Below are positions 51,978 to 60,823 of a DNA stretch of 64,000 nucleotides, one piece after another. Each line of letters opens with the position of its first letter. Position 1 is the stretch's first letter. The translations under genes and the position numbers were made by a program. The stretch lies in assembly GCA_024680555.1 (NCBI GenBank), contig JAILCC010000016.1, forward strand, positions 124,001 to 188,000, in the 5' to 3' direction. Under the pieces are notes generated by a model. That model saw nothing but the letters and a program-made list of their open reading frames with translations, had not been told where the DNA came from and made no database searches. The DNA is from a bacterium (GTDB lineage: Bacteria > Cyanobacteriota > Vampirovibrionia > Gastranaerophilales > JAILCC01).

Positions 51978-53102
51978 CTAACTTTTCTTCTTTTTATTTT
52001 TAGAATTATTTTTACTCAATTCTCTTTTTGAATTGTTTAACGAGAGCTTAACAAGAGGCTTTTGGTTAGAAGAATCCATAATAACAAGCCATAATTTTTG
52101 TGCGGGATTGTCAACGGAAAATGAAATTTTTCCGGAGATTTTACTGTGGGGACGGATTTTAGTAAACCACATGCCAGTATCACCAAACGGTGAAGCATAA
52201 AAAATTGCTTTATTTTCATTTTGTAAAACTATATCAAAAGTCGATAAACTTTTTTGAGTCATATTTGAAATATTTAACCCGAGCGTAAGTGTATTTGGTT
52301 CACCGAACGGATCTTTTTCAAGTCTTATACTCGTTATATCAACAAGCAGATTTTCATTTCTGACTTCTTCTTCAATGAGAGCGGTTTCCCTAAAAACAGG
52401 AAGGTTTACATTATCGATGAGCTTAACATTTATCGCATCTCCTGGGGCTAAAAGAACTTGGTCACCTTTTTTGGACATTACTATACCGAGTCCCAATGCA
52501 CCGCCAATCGCAGCGCCGCCCAGCACGGTATAACCATGACTTGCTACTGCCCCAACTACTCCGAACAGGTTCAGCGCAACCGCACTGCCAAGAGCCGCAC
52601 CGCCAACCGTATAGGCAGCATGCTCTGCTGTTACCATTGCAGCATTCTTTGCAGGGTGACGTTTGGTTGTCATTTCAGCATTTATGGGTATTTCTCTGCC
52701 GTCCGGCGTTGCAAGATAATCAAATTTCAAAGTTATATTCGCATCACGGGAAAACCTTTTGGGTTCAACGATTTCTGTAATTCTTCCGTGAGCAACTGTT
52801 CCTGCAGGAAGCACTACACCTTTGTCGGTAAATACATCGCTTGTTATTTCGGCAAAAAACTCATCCCCCTCAGAACTTGTTTCGGAATTAATGATATTGG
52901 ATACAACCATAGAAACATTATGCCCTTTTGTAACTTCGGCTTTTATTTCGGACAAAATTTCGGGATCATCTCTAAGTTCTTCGTTTATTTCGGCATATCC
53001 GTGAAAAACCTTTCCGTCAGATGCGTACGCAGTCGGAGAAACAAAATATACCGCAAAAACAAATATTAATAACAAAAAAATATTTTTCATAATGTGTTTC
53101 AT
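51978..53102 (-). CDS. Envelope protein with a glycine-rich membrane segment
   Basis: The product is 374 aa. A signal peptide (ending SPTAYA) precedes an acidic region, then a beta-rich domain (GVVLPAGTVAHGRITEIVEPKRFSRDA..). A glycine/alanine-rich zipper follows (about residues 155-205, GGAALGSAVALNLFGVVGAVA), then a C-terminal beta-rich domain and a Lys-rich tail. The VLPAGTxAHGRI stretch resembles TrbI/VirB10-type beta domains, which is weak evidence. It may be a membrane-linked envelope component. The start at 53102 or ATG 53090 cannot be separated. Confidence 0.7.
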   Translation of the reverse strand: MKHIMKNIFLLLIFVFAVYFVSPTAYASDGKVFHGYAEINEELRDDPEILSEIKAEVTKGHNVSMVVSNIINSETSSEGDEFFAEITSDVFTDKGVVLPAGTVAHGRITEIVEPKRFSRDANITLKFDYLATPDGREIPINAEMTTKRHPAKNAAMVTAEHAAYTVGGAALGSAVALNLFGVVGAVASHGYTVLGGAAIGGALGLGIVMSKKGDQVLLAPGDAINVKLIDNVNLPVFRETALIEEEVRNENLLVDITSIRLEKDPFGEPNTLTLGLNISNMTQKSLSTFDIVLQNENKAIFYASPFGDTGMWFTKIRPHSKISGKISFSVDNPAQKLWLVIMDSSNQKPLVKLSLNNSKRELSKNNSKNKKKKS

Positions 53103-53235
53103 AGATTATTCACCCAAAAACATAATACTCTAACTTTCAAAAAATTGCCACATCAATAATTTCAGGGTTGTAATATTATTGAACTTGTTTCTTTTTTTTC
53201 GTAAAATAATTTGTATATTCTAGTGGAATTAGTGT

Positions 53236-54192
53236 ATGGATTTACCCGACGAACAAGCTCTAATTAATCTTGCAAAGCAATTTAAGATTGCTCAGGATTT
53301 TCCCGCTCAAGACAAAATCAAACTGTTAAAAAGGCTTGAAAGAATTGACGGCGAAAAGTTATGCATTATTTTCAACTATTTTTTAACACTGGAAAACGAC
53401 AAAGAAGTCTTGACGTATCTTGTCAAAATTCTTGCAAAATGCCAAAATGAATTAACTCTCAAAATATTGGCAGATATTCTGATATCATCTTTGAATGACA
53501 CTTCTGATACATGTTTGAAATTAAAATGCGAAATTGCAAATACAATGGGGCGTTCTCAAAATTCCGAATGTGTAATGCCGCTTTTATACGTCATGAATAA
53601 TAAAAACGAAAATTACAAACTCCGCTTGGCGTGCGCTGATGCTTTGGGGAGAATAGGAAGTTCTTATGCGGTTACACCTCTAATCGATTTAGTCAGAGAT
53701 GATGAGGAAAAATCCATGTATCTTAGAGAATCTGCCGCAAGAGCACTGGGAATGCTCGGAGATATGCGTGCAATCGAACCGTTGGCAAATATTCTCGAAA
53801 GCAAAAACGGACTGTTTGACCGTTTTACGTTTTTAAAAGAAAGAATTGTTGAAACACTTGGCAGATTGGGGCAATACGGTGACGAAAAATCCATACACGC
53901 ACTAAAACACGCCCTTGAGGACGAAGCCGCTTGCGTAAGACTCGGAGCTATTGACGCATTGAGCGAAATTGATGACGACCGTGTTATCCCCCTTATTGAA
54001 AAAATGCTTGAAGATAAAGATGAAGAAGTGGCACGTGCAGCAGTATGTGCTCTGTATGAAATATTGGGAAAGGGCTACATTTGCTCACTATATAATTCGG
54101 AAAGCCTTCAGGCGTGCTGCAAAGATGAGATACGAGAACTACTTGAAGAACAAGAAGAAATAGAAGTTGAGGCTGACAGAAATGATGAATAA
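53236..54192 (+). CDS. HEAT-repeat protein
   Basis: The product is 318 aa made mostly of HEAT/PBS-lyase-type helical repeats (about residues 60-300). Examples are LRLACADALGRIGSSYAVTPLIDLVRD, RESAARALGMLGDMRAIEPLA and VRLGAIDALSEIDDDRVIPLI. It resembles phycobilisome-lyase-like HEAT proteins of Cyanobacteria, but a lyase role is not expected without phycobilins. It is the first gene of a run (queC, DUF366, SPOR, fumarase), and its last codons overlap the queC start. Confidence 0.85.
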   Translation: MDLPDEQALINLAKQFKIAQDFPAQDKIKLLKRLERIDGEKLCIIFNYFLTLENDKEVLTYLVKILAKCQNELTLKILADILISSLNDTSDTCLKLKCEIANTMGRSQNSECVMPLLYVMNNKNENYKLRLACADALGRIGSSYAVTPLIDLVRDDEEKSMYLRESAARALGMLGDMRAIEPLANILESKNGLFDRFTFLKERIVETLGRLGQYGDEKSIHALKHALEDEAACVRLGAIDALSEIDDDRVIPLIEKMLEDKDEEVARAAVCALYEILGKGYICSLYNSESLQACCKDEIRELLEEQEEIEVEADRNDE

Positions 54193-54874
54193 AGCAGTTA
54201 TATTGTTGTCGGGAGGACTTGATAGTGCGGTTAGTCTTGCAAAATCCAAACAAGACTGCGATATTGTTCTTGCGCTGTTGTTCAACTACGGTCAAAAATC
54301 ATACCTCTATGAAAAGCAGGCAGCGGAAAACTTATGCAAACATTATGGCGTCAAGCTTAAAATTATTGATTTAGATTGGCTGAAAAATATTTCAAATTGC
54401 TCGCTTGTGAACAAAGATGCCGATATTCCGACAATAGAAAAAAACGATTTGGATAACCTTGAAATAGCATCTGACACTATGAAAAATGTGTGGATTCCAA
54501 ACAGAAACTCACTGTTTTTAAATATTGCCGCGGCATACTGTGACAGTTTCAAATATGACAGTATTATTATAGGCGCAAATAAAGAAGAAGCCGCCACATT
54601 TGCAGACAATTCATCTGATTTTATAGAAAAAATAAACGGAGTTTTTGAATATTCAACGCTTGCAAAGCCCAAAGTTATTGCACCTTTGATAAGTATGACA
54701 AAAGAAGATATAATTAAACTCGGTTATGAATTAAACCTGCCTTTCCAACTAATTCGCAGCTGTTATTCCGAAAGCAAAAACCACTGCGGAAAGTGCGAAT
54801 CGTGCATGCGCCTAAAAAGAGGACTTGAAAGATTGGGTTTATTTGATATTCTTAATATGTTGTTTGTTGAATAA
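54182..54874 (+). CDS. queC: 7-cyano-7-deazaguanine synthase QueC
   Basis: The product is 230 aa. QueC makes preQ0, the precursor of queuosine in tRNA, from carboxydeazaguanine with ATP and ammonia. Motifs: SGGLDSAVSL (PP-loop), FNYGQKS, PNRNSLFLNIAAAY, and the C-terminal zinc cysteines CGKCESCMRLKRG. It starts at ATG 54182 or the adjacent ATG 54185; GAGG lies 8-9 bases upstream. It overlaps the HEAT gene by 11 bases. The next gene is a DUF366 protein. Confidence 0.93.
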   Translation: MMNKAVILLSGGLDSAVSLAKSKQDCDIVLALLFNYGQKSYLYEKQAAENLCKHYGVKLKIIDLDWLKNISNCSLVNKDADIPTIEKNDLDNLEIASDTMKNVWIPNRNSLFLNIAAAYCDSFKYDSIIIGANKEEAATFADNSSDFIEKINGVFEYSTLAKPKVIAPLISMTKEDIIKLGYELNLPFQLIRSCYSESKNHCGKCESCMRLKRGLERLGLFDILNMLFVE

Positions 54875-54883
54875 GGAGAATTT

Positions 54884-55450
54884 ATGAAAAGTCGTTTTAT
54901 TGATAGTGAAATCATCTATACGGGTAAACAACTCGCACCATCCTGGATATACAAAAACTATTGGATTAAAGGCGATGCTATTGTATCGTTTATCGGGGAG
55001 TGTAACTTAACCATTGATGATATGGTTGACATTGAAGATTATTTGAACAATTCTCCTATATACAGCAAAAATATGCTCAGCTTTATTATTGAACATTTTA
55101 ATATGCCGTTACTGGAAGGTGTCGCAAGACAAAGGTTGTTTATGTGCATTGTAAAAGAAGTTATTGAATCTTATCTCCCGAAAGGACAAACGATAATGAG
55201 AAAAGGTGACGACTTATTCTACAACGGCGGCAAATTAAGCGTTTCCATCTGCACCAAATCTATAACATCCGTCCTTATGCACATAGGAATAAACATTGAC
55301 ACGGAAGGTGTTCCAGTAAAAGCAGCCGGACTTCAATCTGACATGGGCTTTTCTAACGTAAAAGAAATAGCTGAAGACATAATGAATAAATACATCCTTG
55401 AATGTGAACAAATAACATTTGCTTCAACAAAGGTTAGAGGGGTTTATTGA
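54884..55450 (+). CDS. DUF366-family protein
   Basis: The product is 188 aa. The pattern GDAIVSFIGECNLTIDDMVDIED, FIIEHFN, ARQRLF and KGDDLFYNGGKLSVSI matches the DUF366 family as I know it. The function is unknown. Its position directly after queC may point to queuosine or nucleobase chemistry, which is inference only. It has an AAGGAG before the ATG and no signal peptide. It overlaps the next ORF closely. Confidence 0.7.
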   Translation: MKSRFIDSEIIYTGKQLAPSWIYKNYWIKGDAIVSFIGECNLTIDDMVDIEDYLNNSPIYSKNMLSFIIEHFNMPLLEGVARQRLFMCIVKEVIESYLPKGQTIMRKGDDLFYNGGKLSVSICTKSITSVLMHIGINIDTEGVPVKAAGLQSDMGFSNVKEIAEDIMNKYILECEQITFASTKVRGVY

Positions 55451-55452
55451 TA

Positions 55453-56136
55453 ATGGAAGATAAGAAAAACAAAAGCGAAGATAGTACAAAGAAAAAAAAG
55501 TTTATAAATATTATGTTGGCAACCTTTGCTGTTTGTATTGTTGTGTACACAATAATAGGTGCGTTGGTAGTGGACAACTTCTCTTCACTTCAACAGGTTG
55601 AAGATATTAACGCAATAGAAGAAGATGATTTCAAGGGAGAAATTGACGACCGTCTGCGTTTTATAGCGATGCAGGAAGATGAAATGGGACTTGCGCCCGA
55701 TGAACAAAAAGAGAACAACGATTATTTTGACGAAAACGGCACCCCCAACGAACCTGAAGAAATCGCTGCATTTTTGGAAAATGAAAGCGGAAAAAAGAAT
55801 AAGTTTGAAGAATACAATGAGAAATACAGAAAAAAACAGTACAAAGATGCTGACACTAATAGCGACGAGCCTGACGATATCCCTTACAACAAGGATGTAG
55901 CCATTTCTCCAAACAATGTTACACTAAAAGTTGTTATAGGCGATTTTGCTTCAAAAGAAGCCGCTCAGGGTGAACTTGATGCAATCAAGTCTCAATTTTC
56001 TGCAACACCGTTTATAAAAGCAGTTAACGGAAGATATACAATACAGGTTGGTTCCTTTAAAACACAAACGACTGCTGACGCTTTTGTTTCATCATTAAAA
56101 CAACAAGGACACTCCGCAAGAATTATTGAGGAATAA
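55453..56136 (+). CDS. Membrane-anchored SPOR-domain protein
   Basis: The product is 227 aa. A basic N-terminus is followed by one membrane helix (about residues 22-42). An acidic, low-complexity periplasmic linker comes next, and then a SPOR domain (about 150-227: VTLKVVIGDFASKEAAQ, RYTIQVGSFKTQTTADAFVSSLK). SPOR domains bind denuded septal peptidoglycan, so it probably acts at the division site. ATG 55453 was taken; TTG 55447 with GAGGGG just before it is an alternative. The fumarase start lies directly after its stop. Confidence 0.88.
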   Translation: MEDKKNKSEDSTKKKKFINIMLATFAVCIVVYTIIGALVVDNFSSLQQVEDINAIEEDDFKGEIDDRLRFIAMQEDEMGLAPDEQKENNDYFDENGTPNEPEEIAAFLENESGKKNKFEEYNEKYRKKQYKDADTNSDEPDDIPYNKDVAISPNNVTLKVVIGDFASKEAAQGELDAIKSQFSATPFIKAVNGRYTIQVGSFKTQTTADAFVSSLKQQGHSARIIEE

Positions 56137-57534
56137 ATGACAGAAATAATAAAGTCAGAACTAATATACAAAACTATCAAAAATCTTGTTTTGCTGGCTA
56201 ATACAAGGCTGCCAAAGGAAGATTACACAGCTCTATCAGAATTTTATCAAAAAGAAAAAAATCCGTCATCAAAAATTGCAATGTCGCAAATTTTGCAAAA
56301 TGCCAAAATTGCTTATGATGAAAAGCGTCCATTATGCCAGGATACAGGTTTTGTAACAGTCTTTATAAATATGGGGCAAAATATTTCTGTAGTCGGCGGA
56401 AACCTTGAAAAAACCATCAACAGAGCCGTAGCTGATGCCTATACGGAATTTTCTTTAAGGAAATCAATTGTTGACGATTCGCTATTTAAAAGAAAAAACA
56501 CCAAAAACAATACGCCGGTCTTAATTCATACCGACATTGTTGAGGGCAGCGAAATGGAAATTATAGTCAGCACAAAAGGCGGCGGCTGCGAAAATATTTC
56601 CGCCGGCAAAATGCTGACACTTGCACACGGTATAGAGGGTGTCAAAGATTTCATATTAGATACAGTTAAAAATGCAGGTTCAAAACCCTGTCCACCAATA
56701 AAAGTCGGCATCGGAATAGGTTCTAATTTTGAGGGTTCGGCTATTCTTTCAAAAAAAGCTCTTTTTACTGATAAAAAATCAAAAGGCGAATACAAAAAGT
56801 TAGAAGCTGAATTATTGAAAGAAATAAACAAGTTAAAAATAGGGGCAATGGGACTCGGGGGCAAATCCACATGCTTTGGCGTAAAAATTCTGAGTGCACC
56901 CTGTCATATTGCATCACTTCCGGTCGCAATAAGCATTTCCTGTCATAGCTCAAGACACGCTTCCGCAACAATTTCGGGAAACAACGTTGTTTACAAAAAA
57001 GAAGATTATGAATTTTTTGTACCTCCAAAAACAGAAAGCAACGTCATAAAAATAAATGCCAATGATACTGAAAAAATAAGAAATCTGCCAGTTGGCGCAA
57101 ATATCGAACTCTCGGGAAAAATTTACACCGCAAGAGATGCCGCTCACAAAAGATTTGATGAACTTTTAATGAATGGGAAAGAACTCCCATTTGAGTTAAA
57201 AGATGCCATTATTTTCTATGCAGGACCTTGTCCCGCAGCAAAAGGTGAGGCAATAGGACCTATAGGACCAACGACCAGCGCAAGAATGGATAAATTTACA
57301 CCACTGATGTATAAAAACGGTATGCTTGCTTCTATCGGTAAAGGTGAACGCTCACAGGATGTTATTGCCTTTATCAGAGCTTTCAAGGGAAAATACTTTA
57401 CAATGACCGGTGGAGTTGCCTCTTTGATGAAATCGTGTGTGAAGTCGGCAAAAGTCATTGCATACCCGGAACTTGGTGCGGAAGCAGTGTATGAACTTGA
57501 AGTTGAAAATCTACCTTTGATAGTAAAATACTAA
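56137..57534 (+). CDS. fumA: Fumarate hydratase class I
   Basis: The product is 465 aa, in the [4Fe-4S] class I fumarase family, with alpha and beta parts in one chain. It converts fumarate and malate. Cluster cysteine sites are LCQDTGF, GGGCENIS and the CHIASLPVAIS stretch; HGIEGVKDF and SGKIYTARDAAHKRF are family segments. It is somewhat shorter than E. coli FumA (548 aa). The start is immediately after the SPOR-protein stop. Oxygen-sensitive class I fumarase fits an anaerobic lifestyle. Confidence 0.9.
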   Translation: MTEIIKSELIYKTIKNLVLLANTRLPKEDYTALSEFYQKEKNPSSKIAMSQILQNAKIAYDEKRPLCQDTGFVTVFINMGQNISVVGGNLEKTINRAVADAYTEFSLRKSIVDDSLFKRKNTKNNTPVLIHTDIVEGSEMEIIVSTKGGGCENISAGKMLTLAHGIEGVKDFILDTVKNAGSKPCPPIKVGIGIGSNFEGSAILSKKALFTDKKSKGEYKKLEAELLKEINKLKIGAMGLGGKSTCFGVKILSAPCHIASLPVAISISCHSSRHASATISGNNVVYKKEDYEFFVPPKTESNVIKINANDTEKIRNLPVGANIELSGKIYTARDAAHKRFDELLMNGKELPFELKDAIIFYAGPCPAAKGEAIGPIGPTTSARMDKFTPLMYKNGMLASIGKGERSQDVIAFIRAFKGKYFTMTGGVASLMKSCVKSAKVIAYPELGAEAVYELEVENLPLIVKY

Positions 57535-57556
57535 GCAACTTTTCCCAAAAATATTC

Positions 57557-57578
57557 CTTTATTAAAATACAAGGGTAA
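57557..57578 (+). promoter_or_regulatory. Shared motif upstream of the HEFRH gene
   Basis: CTTTATTAAAA, three variable bases and AAGGGTAA occur here and at 16-38, upstream of the unrelated EF-hand gene. The GGGTA core recalls the -10 of group 3 sigma factors, but no matching -35 is clear. It is probably a promoter or operator element. Confidence 0.4.
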
Positions 57579-57595
57579 TTTATGGGATTTTTGGC

Positions 57596-58666
57596 ATGGG
57601 AATTGTCGATAGGACAGGAAAGTACATATTCACTCGAGTATTTGGAGCAATGACGGAACGCCAAATTGCGGCAACGACATTACGTGCCGGACGTTCAATG
57701 ATTAAAGCAGCAGCAGAAAACGGCGGAAATCTCTCTGCAGATTTAGCAAGGGGGATTTTAAGAAGCAACTTGCCCCAAACTTCCAAAATGCCGCTTGTTT
57801 CAGGCAATATTGAAGAAATGACAAAACTGTTCAAGGGGTGTATGCCCGACAGTACACTCTCTGAATTTGTTGCAGGAGTACAACGCAGCTCACTTGCGTC
57901 AAGCCTACAATCACCCAATGGGAAAGCGTTGTTATATCTACCTGACGGTCTTGCCGAAAACGCAGAAGCACTTATTGTTACAGGTACACACGAATTTAGA
58001 CACTGTCTTGACTATAATTATGGGGTATTGGGTATATTGAGACGATTTTTGTGTAGGGTTATTCCCAAGCCGTTAAAAATGATAGCAACTAAAAAAAGTA
58101 TGAAATTTCAGAAACCATATATGAATATACAAGGTAAACTCGTAGGTATATTGGGACTTCCTCACGGACAAGTCGGAAAAATTAACGGAAATATGAGTGA
58201 AATTTTAAACGGCTCAAGAAAAGAAGTTATTGCGTATTACAGAAGCCTGCTAAAAAAAGAAACAAAAGAATGGACATATAAAGAAAGATTAATGTTCTTA
58301 GGACATCTTAAAAGGCTAAACGAAAGCGAATTTAGCGCCTATAGCGCAGGCGGCAAAATCGGCAGAGAATTTTGCCATCTAGGCGAAAACCAAGAGCACA
58401 TTTCCGAACTTGTTGCCACAAATCAAAAATTGTTCTTGGATGCAATAAATGCAGAATTACAAGGTATTAAAATCGCAAGAAAAGCCGGAGTAAGGCAATT
58501 CTCCTGCCCCAAAAGAAAACTCAGAAGAGCTGCAAATGTTCCGACTCAAATCAGAAAAAAACCGGAAGCATTTGAAAAAGTAAGGGCGGAAATCGAAAAA
58601 GGAAGAAAGCTATCTTGTACCAAAACAGTGGTACGAGAAGAAACAATAGAATTGGATAAAATTTAA
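57596..58666 (+). CDS. Orphan protein with an HEFRH metalloprotease-like motif
   Basis: The product is 356 aa, basic, with no signal peptide. Near residue 130 it has THEFRHCLDYNYG, a possible zinc HExxH motif. A later conserved-looking NESEFSAY might supply a third ligand. The rest is helical with an Arg/Lys-rich C-terminal tail. If the zinc site is real this is a protease or amidase; no family was recognised and a chance HExxH is possible. The ATG at 57596 has only a weak GGGA upstream. It stands alone between fumarase and prfB. Confidence 0.65.
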   Translation: MGIVDRTGKYIFTRVFGAMTERQIAATTLRAGRSMIKAAAENGGNLSADLARGILRSNLPQTSKMPLVSGNIEEMTKLFKGCMPDSTLSEFVAGVQRSSLASSLQSPNGKALLYLPDGLAENAEALIVTGTHEFRHCLDYNYGVLGILRRFLCRVIPKPLKMIATKKSMKFQKPYMNIQGKLVGILGLPHGQVGKINGNMSEILNGSRKEVIAYYRSLLKKETKEWTYKERLMFLGHLKRLNESEFSAYSAGGKIGREFCHLGENQEHISELVATNQKLFLDAINAELQGIKIARKAGVRQFSCPKRKLRRAANVPTQIRKKPEAFEKVRAEIEKGRKLSCTKTVVREETIELDKI

Positions 58667-58667
58667 G

Positions 58668-59763
58668 CTACGCCTTAAATCTCAAATAAGCCTCAATGAA
58701 ACCGTCGATTTCCCCGTTCATTACTGCATCAACGTTACCTTCGGAATAATTTGTGCGGTGGTCTTTAACCATTTTATACGGATGAAATACATAAGAACGA
58801 ATTTGCGAACCAAAGTTTACATCCATGGCTTCACCTTTTAAACCTGCCAGTTTTGCTTCATGTTCTGCCTGCTTAATCGCAAGGAGTTTTGAAGCAAGCA
58901 TTTGCATGGCGAGCGTTTTGTTTTGAAGTTGCGAACGCTCCTGTTGACACTTAACAACTATGCCCGACGGTTTGTGATAAATTCTTACCGCAGTTTCGAC
59001 TTTGTTTACATTTTGACCGCCTGCACCGCCCGAACGCATCGTTTCAACTTCTATATCATCAGGAGAAATTTCAACTTCCTTTTCAATATCATCAACAAGG
59101 GGGCTGACTTCCAACGAAGCGAAACTCGTCTGCCTTTTATTATTTGCATTAAACGGTGACAATCTGACAAGCCTGTGAACACCTTTTTCTGCTCTTGAAT
59201 AGCCATAGGCATACTTGCCGGTAAGTTTTATTGTTGCGCTTTTTATACCAGCTTCATCACCCTCGGACATATCCATCAAATCGACTTTCCAACCACGCAA
59301 TTGCGCCCAACGGGTGTACATTCTCAATAACATTTGCGCCCAATCCTGAGCATCCGTACCGCCTGCACCCGCAACAACAGTTAAAATAGCATCATTTTCA
59401 TCATAATCTCCGGATAGAAGTTTTTGAAGTTCCCACTTATCAAGCTCTTTCGTCAGGTTGCTTACATTATTTTGAAGTTCGGACAAGAGTTCTTCATCAT
59501 TTTCTTCTTCAAGAATTTCTACCGTTACTTGCGCATCAGAAAGACATAGCTCCCATTTTTTTATAAGTCCCACTATATCTCTTTTTTCTGTTAATTGCTT
59601 TGAAATTTTTGCAGCCATAGCACTATCATTCCAAACTTCGGGTTTTTGAAGTTCGGTTTCAAGAGACGTAATGTCTTTTTTTACTGCATCGAGGTCAAAG
59701 ATACTCCTTGGCTTTGCCGATTCTGTCCGATATATTTTCTATTTCTTTTTTAATTTCGTACAT
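58668..59763 (-). CDS. prfB: Peptide chain release factor 2 (programmed +1 frameshift)
   Basis: RF2 (about 364 aa) ends translation at TGA and TAA. Two frames encode it. The first (59763-59698) starts ATG TAC GAA ATT and reads 22 codons to CTT, followed by TGA. A +1 shift at CTT-TGA-C joins the second frame (59696-58668). The slippery site is AAGGAGTATCTTTGAC, the standard autoregulatory signal. The second frame has the SPF recognition motif ([12 protein letters not shown]) and the catalytic GGQ ([11 protein letters not shown]). A short frame beginning MAAKISKQL at 59618 is an internal methionine, not the true start. RBS GAGAGG precedes ATG 59763. It is the last gene of the run starting at ileS. 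Confidence 0.95.
59694..59709 (-). promoter_or_regulatory. Programmed +1 frameshift site of prfB
   Basis: AAGGAG (internal Shine-Dalgarno-like), TAT, CTT, TGA, C. Low RF2 slows termination at TGA and lets the ribosome slip to GAC, so RF2 controls its own level. The sequence agrees with the E. coli type site. Confidence 0.95.
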
Positions 59764-59777
59764 AAGACCTCTCACAT

Positions 59778-60395
59778 TTAAAATAATGTATTACCAAGTA
59801 AAACATATATATATGCCGCAATCAAGATGCAAACAATCGTTATACAAATACCTATATAAATTTTCGTGAGCAGCTGCGGTGTAATATGAATTTTTTCCAA
59901 AAACGGACTGATTTTATTATAGTATGTATAGCAAATTAACAATAATCCAAGCGCAATAGAAATAATACCCAATGCTATTGTGTCCTCTGGTTCTAAAATA
60001 ATATCTTTCGGATAGAAAGGATTATATTTTATATTTATAGTGTTTTTAGGTGTAGAATCATATATAAGGCTGTCGGATGGCGTAACATTTTTTATAAGAT
60101 ACGGGTTCATGCACCTTGTTTTATGTTCATATTCAATACCATCAACCTTGTATTTAAGGAAATATTTTTTACCCGATTGTTTAGTTGAGAGACTATGGTA
60201 ATGATGCGTCCTATATGTACAATAAGAATCATATACGCTGATATTTGCAGTCACATCTTTATATAAATACACTCTTGATAATTCAGCGACACCAAATAAG
60301 GGAATCACAAAAGGCAGGATAGCGATAAAAATCATAATTATCCTCACCCGAAAATCAACAGGCTCTTCTTTAATTTTGTTTATCCTATCACTCAT
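59778..60395 (-). CDS. DUF3592-like membrane protein
   Basis: The product is 205 aa. It has an N-terminal membrane helix (about residues 20-42), a periplasmic domain with paired cysteines (SYCTYRTHHYHS and TRCMNPY) and IKYNPFYPKDI, then two C-terminal helices (about 138-158 and 175-200). The YKVDGIEYEHKTR and YNPFYP segments resemble DUF3592. It overlaps the next upstream gene as ATGA and precedes prfB by 14 bp. Confidence 0.75.
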   Translation of the reverse strand: MSDRINKIKEEPVDFRVRIIMIFIAILPFVIPLFGVAELSRVYLYKDVTANISVYDSYCTYRTHHYHSLSTKQSGKKYFLKYKVDGIEYEHKTRCMNPYLIKNVTPSDSLIYDSTPKNTINIKYNPFYPKDIILEPEDTIALGIISIALGLLLICYTYYNKISPFLEKIHITPQLLTKIYIGICITIVCILIAAYIYVLLGNTLF

Positions 60396-60817
60396 CTATG
60401 CCTCAATATAAAATCAGGAAACTTTGGATGTAGAAGTAATACTGCAAAAACAAATGAAGCTATACCTATAACAACAAAGACTCGAGTTTTGGTAGCATTT
60501 TCCGGATTAGACTTATTATACCTTAGTTTTATTGTGTCCCCAACCTGAGCAGCTCCTTCTTCACACACAAGTTTCTTTGTGTATGATTTTCCATTAACAA
60601 TATACGTTAATGTATGCGACTTACCGGGAACATCTCCACCTTTGGCATAACACATCCTTTCATAACTGGAGGTAATTACCGCATCAACTCCCTCTGTTTG
60701 GGTGAAATAATATATAAATATACCGAAACCTATAGCCAAAAATATCAATCCGTATACCAGAATAAGAGGATTTTCAATTGTTTTTGAGCGTTTGGCAGGT
60801 TTGTTGAATTTATCCAT
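60392..60817 (-). CDS. DUF3592-like membrane protein, second copy
   Basis: The product is 141 aa. One N-terminal membrane helix (about residues 20-40), a periplasmic stretch (VDAVITSSYERMCYAKGGD.., YIVNGKSYTKKLVCEEGA, IKLRYNKSNPENATK) and a C-terminal helix (about 112-130). The domain order matches the neighbouring 205-aa protein, so the two are probably distant paralogues. It starts 6 bp after ileS and overlaps the next gene by 4 bases. Confidence 0.75.
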   Translation of the reverse strand: MDKFNKPAKRSKTIENPLILVYGLIFLAIGFGIFIYYFTQTEGVDAVITSSYERMCYAKGGDVPGKSHTLTYIVNGKSYTKKLVCEEGAAQVGDTIKLRYNKSNPENATKTRVFVVIGIASFVFAVLLLHPKFPDFILRHR

Positions 60818-60823
60818 TGTATT

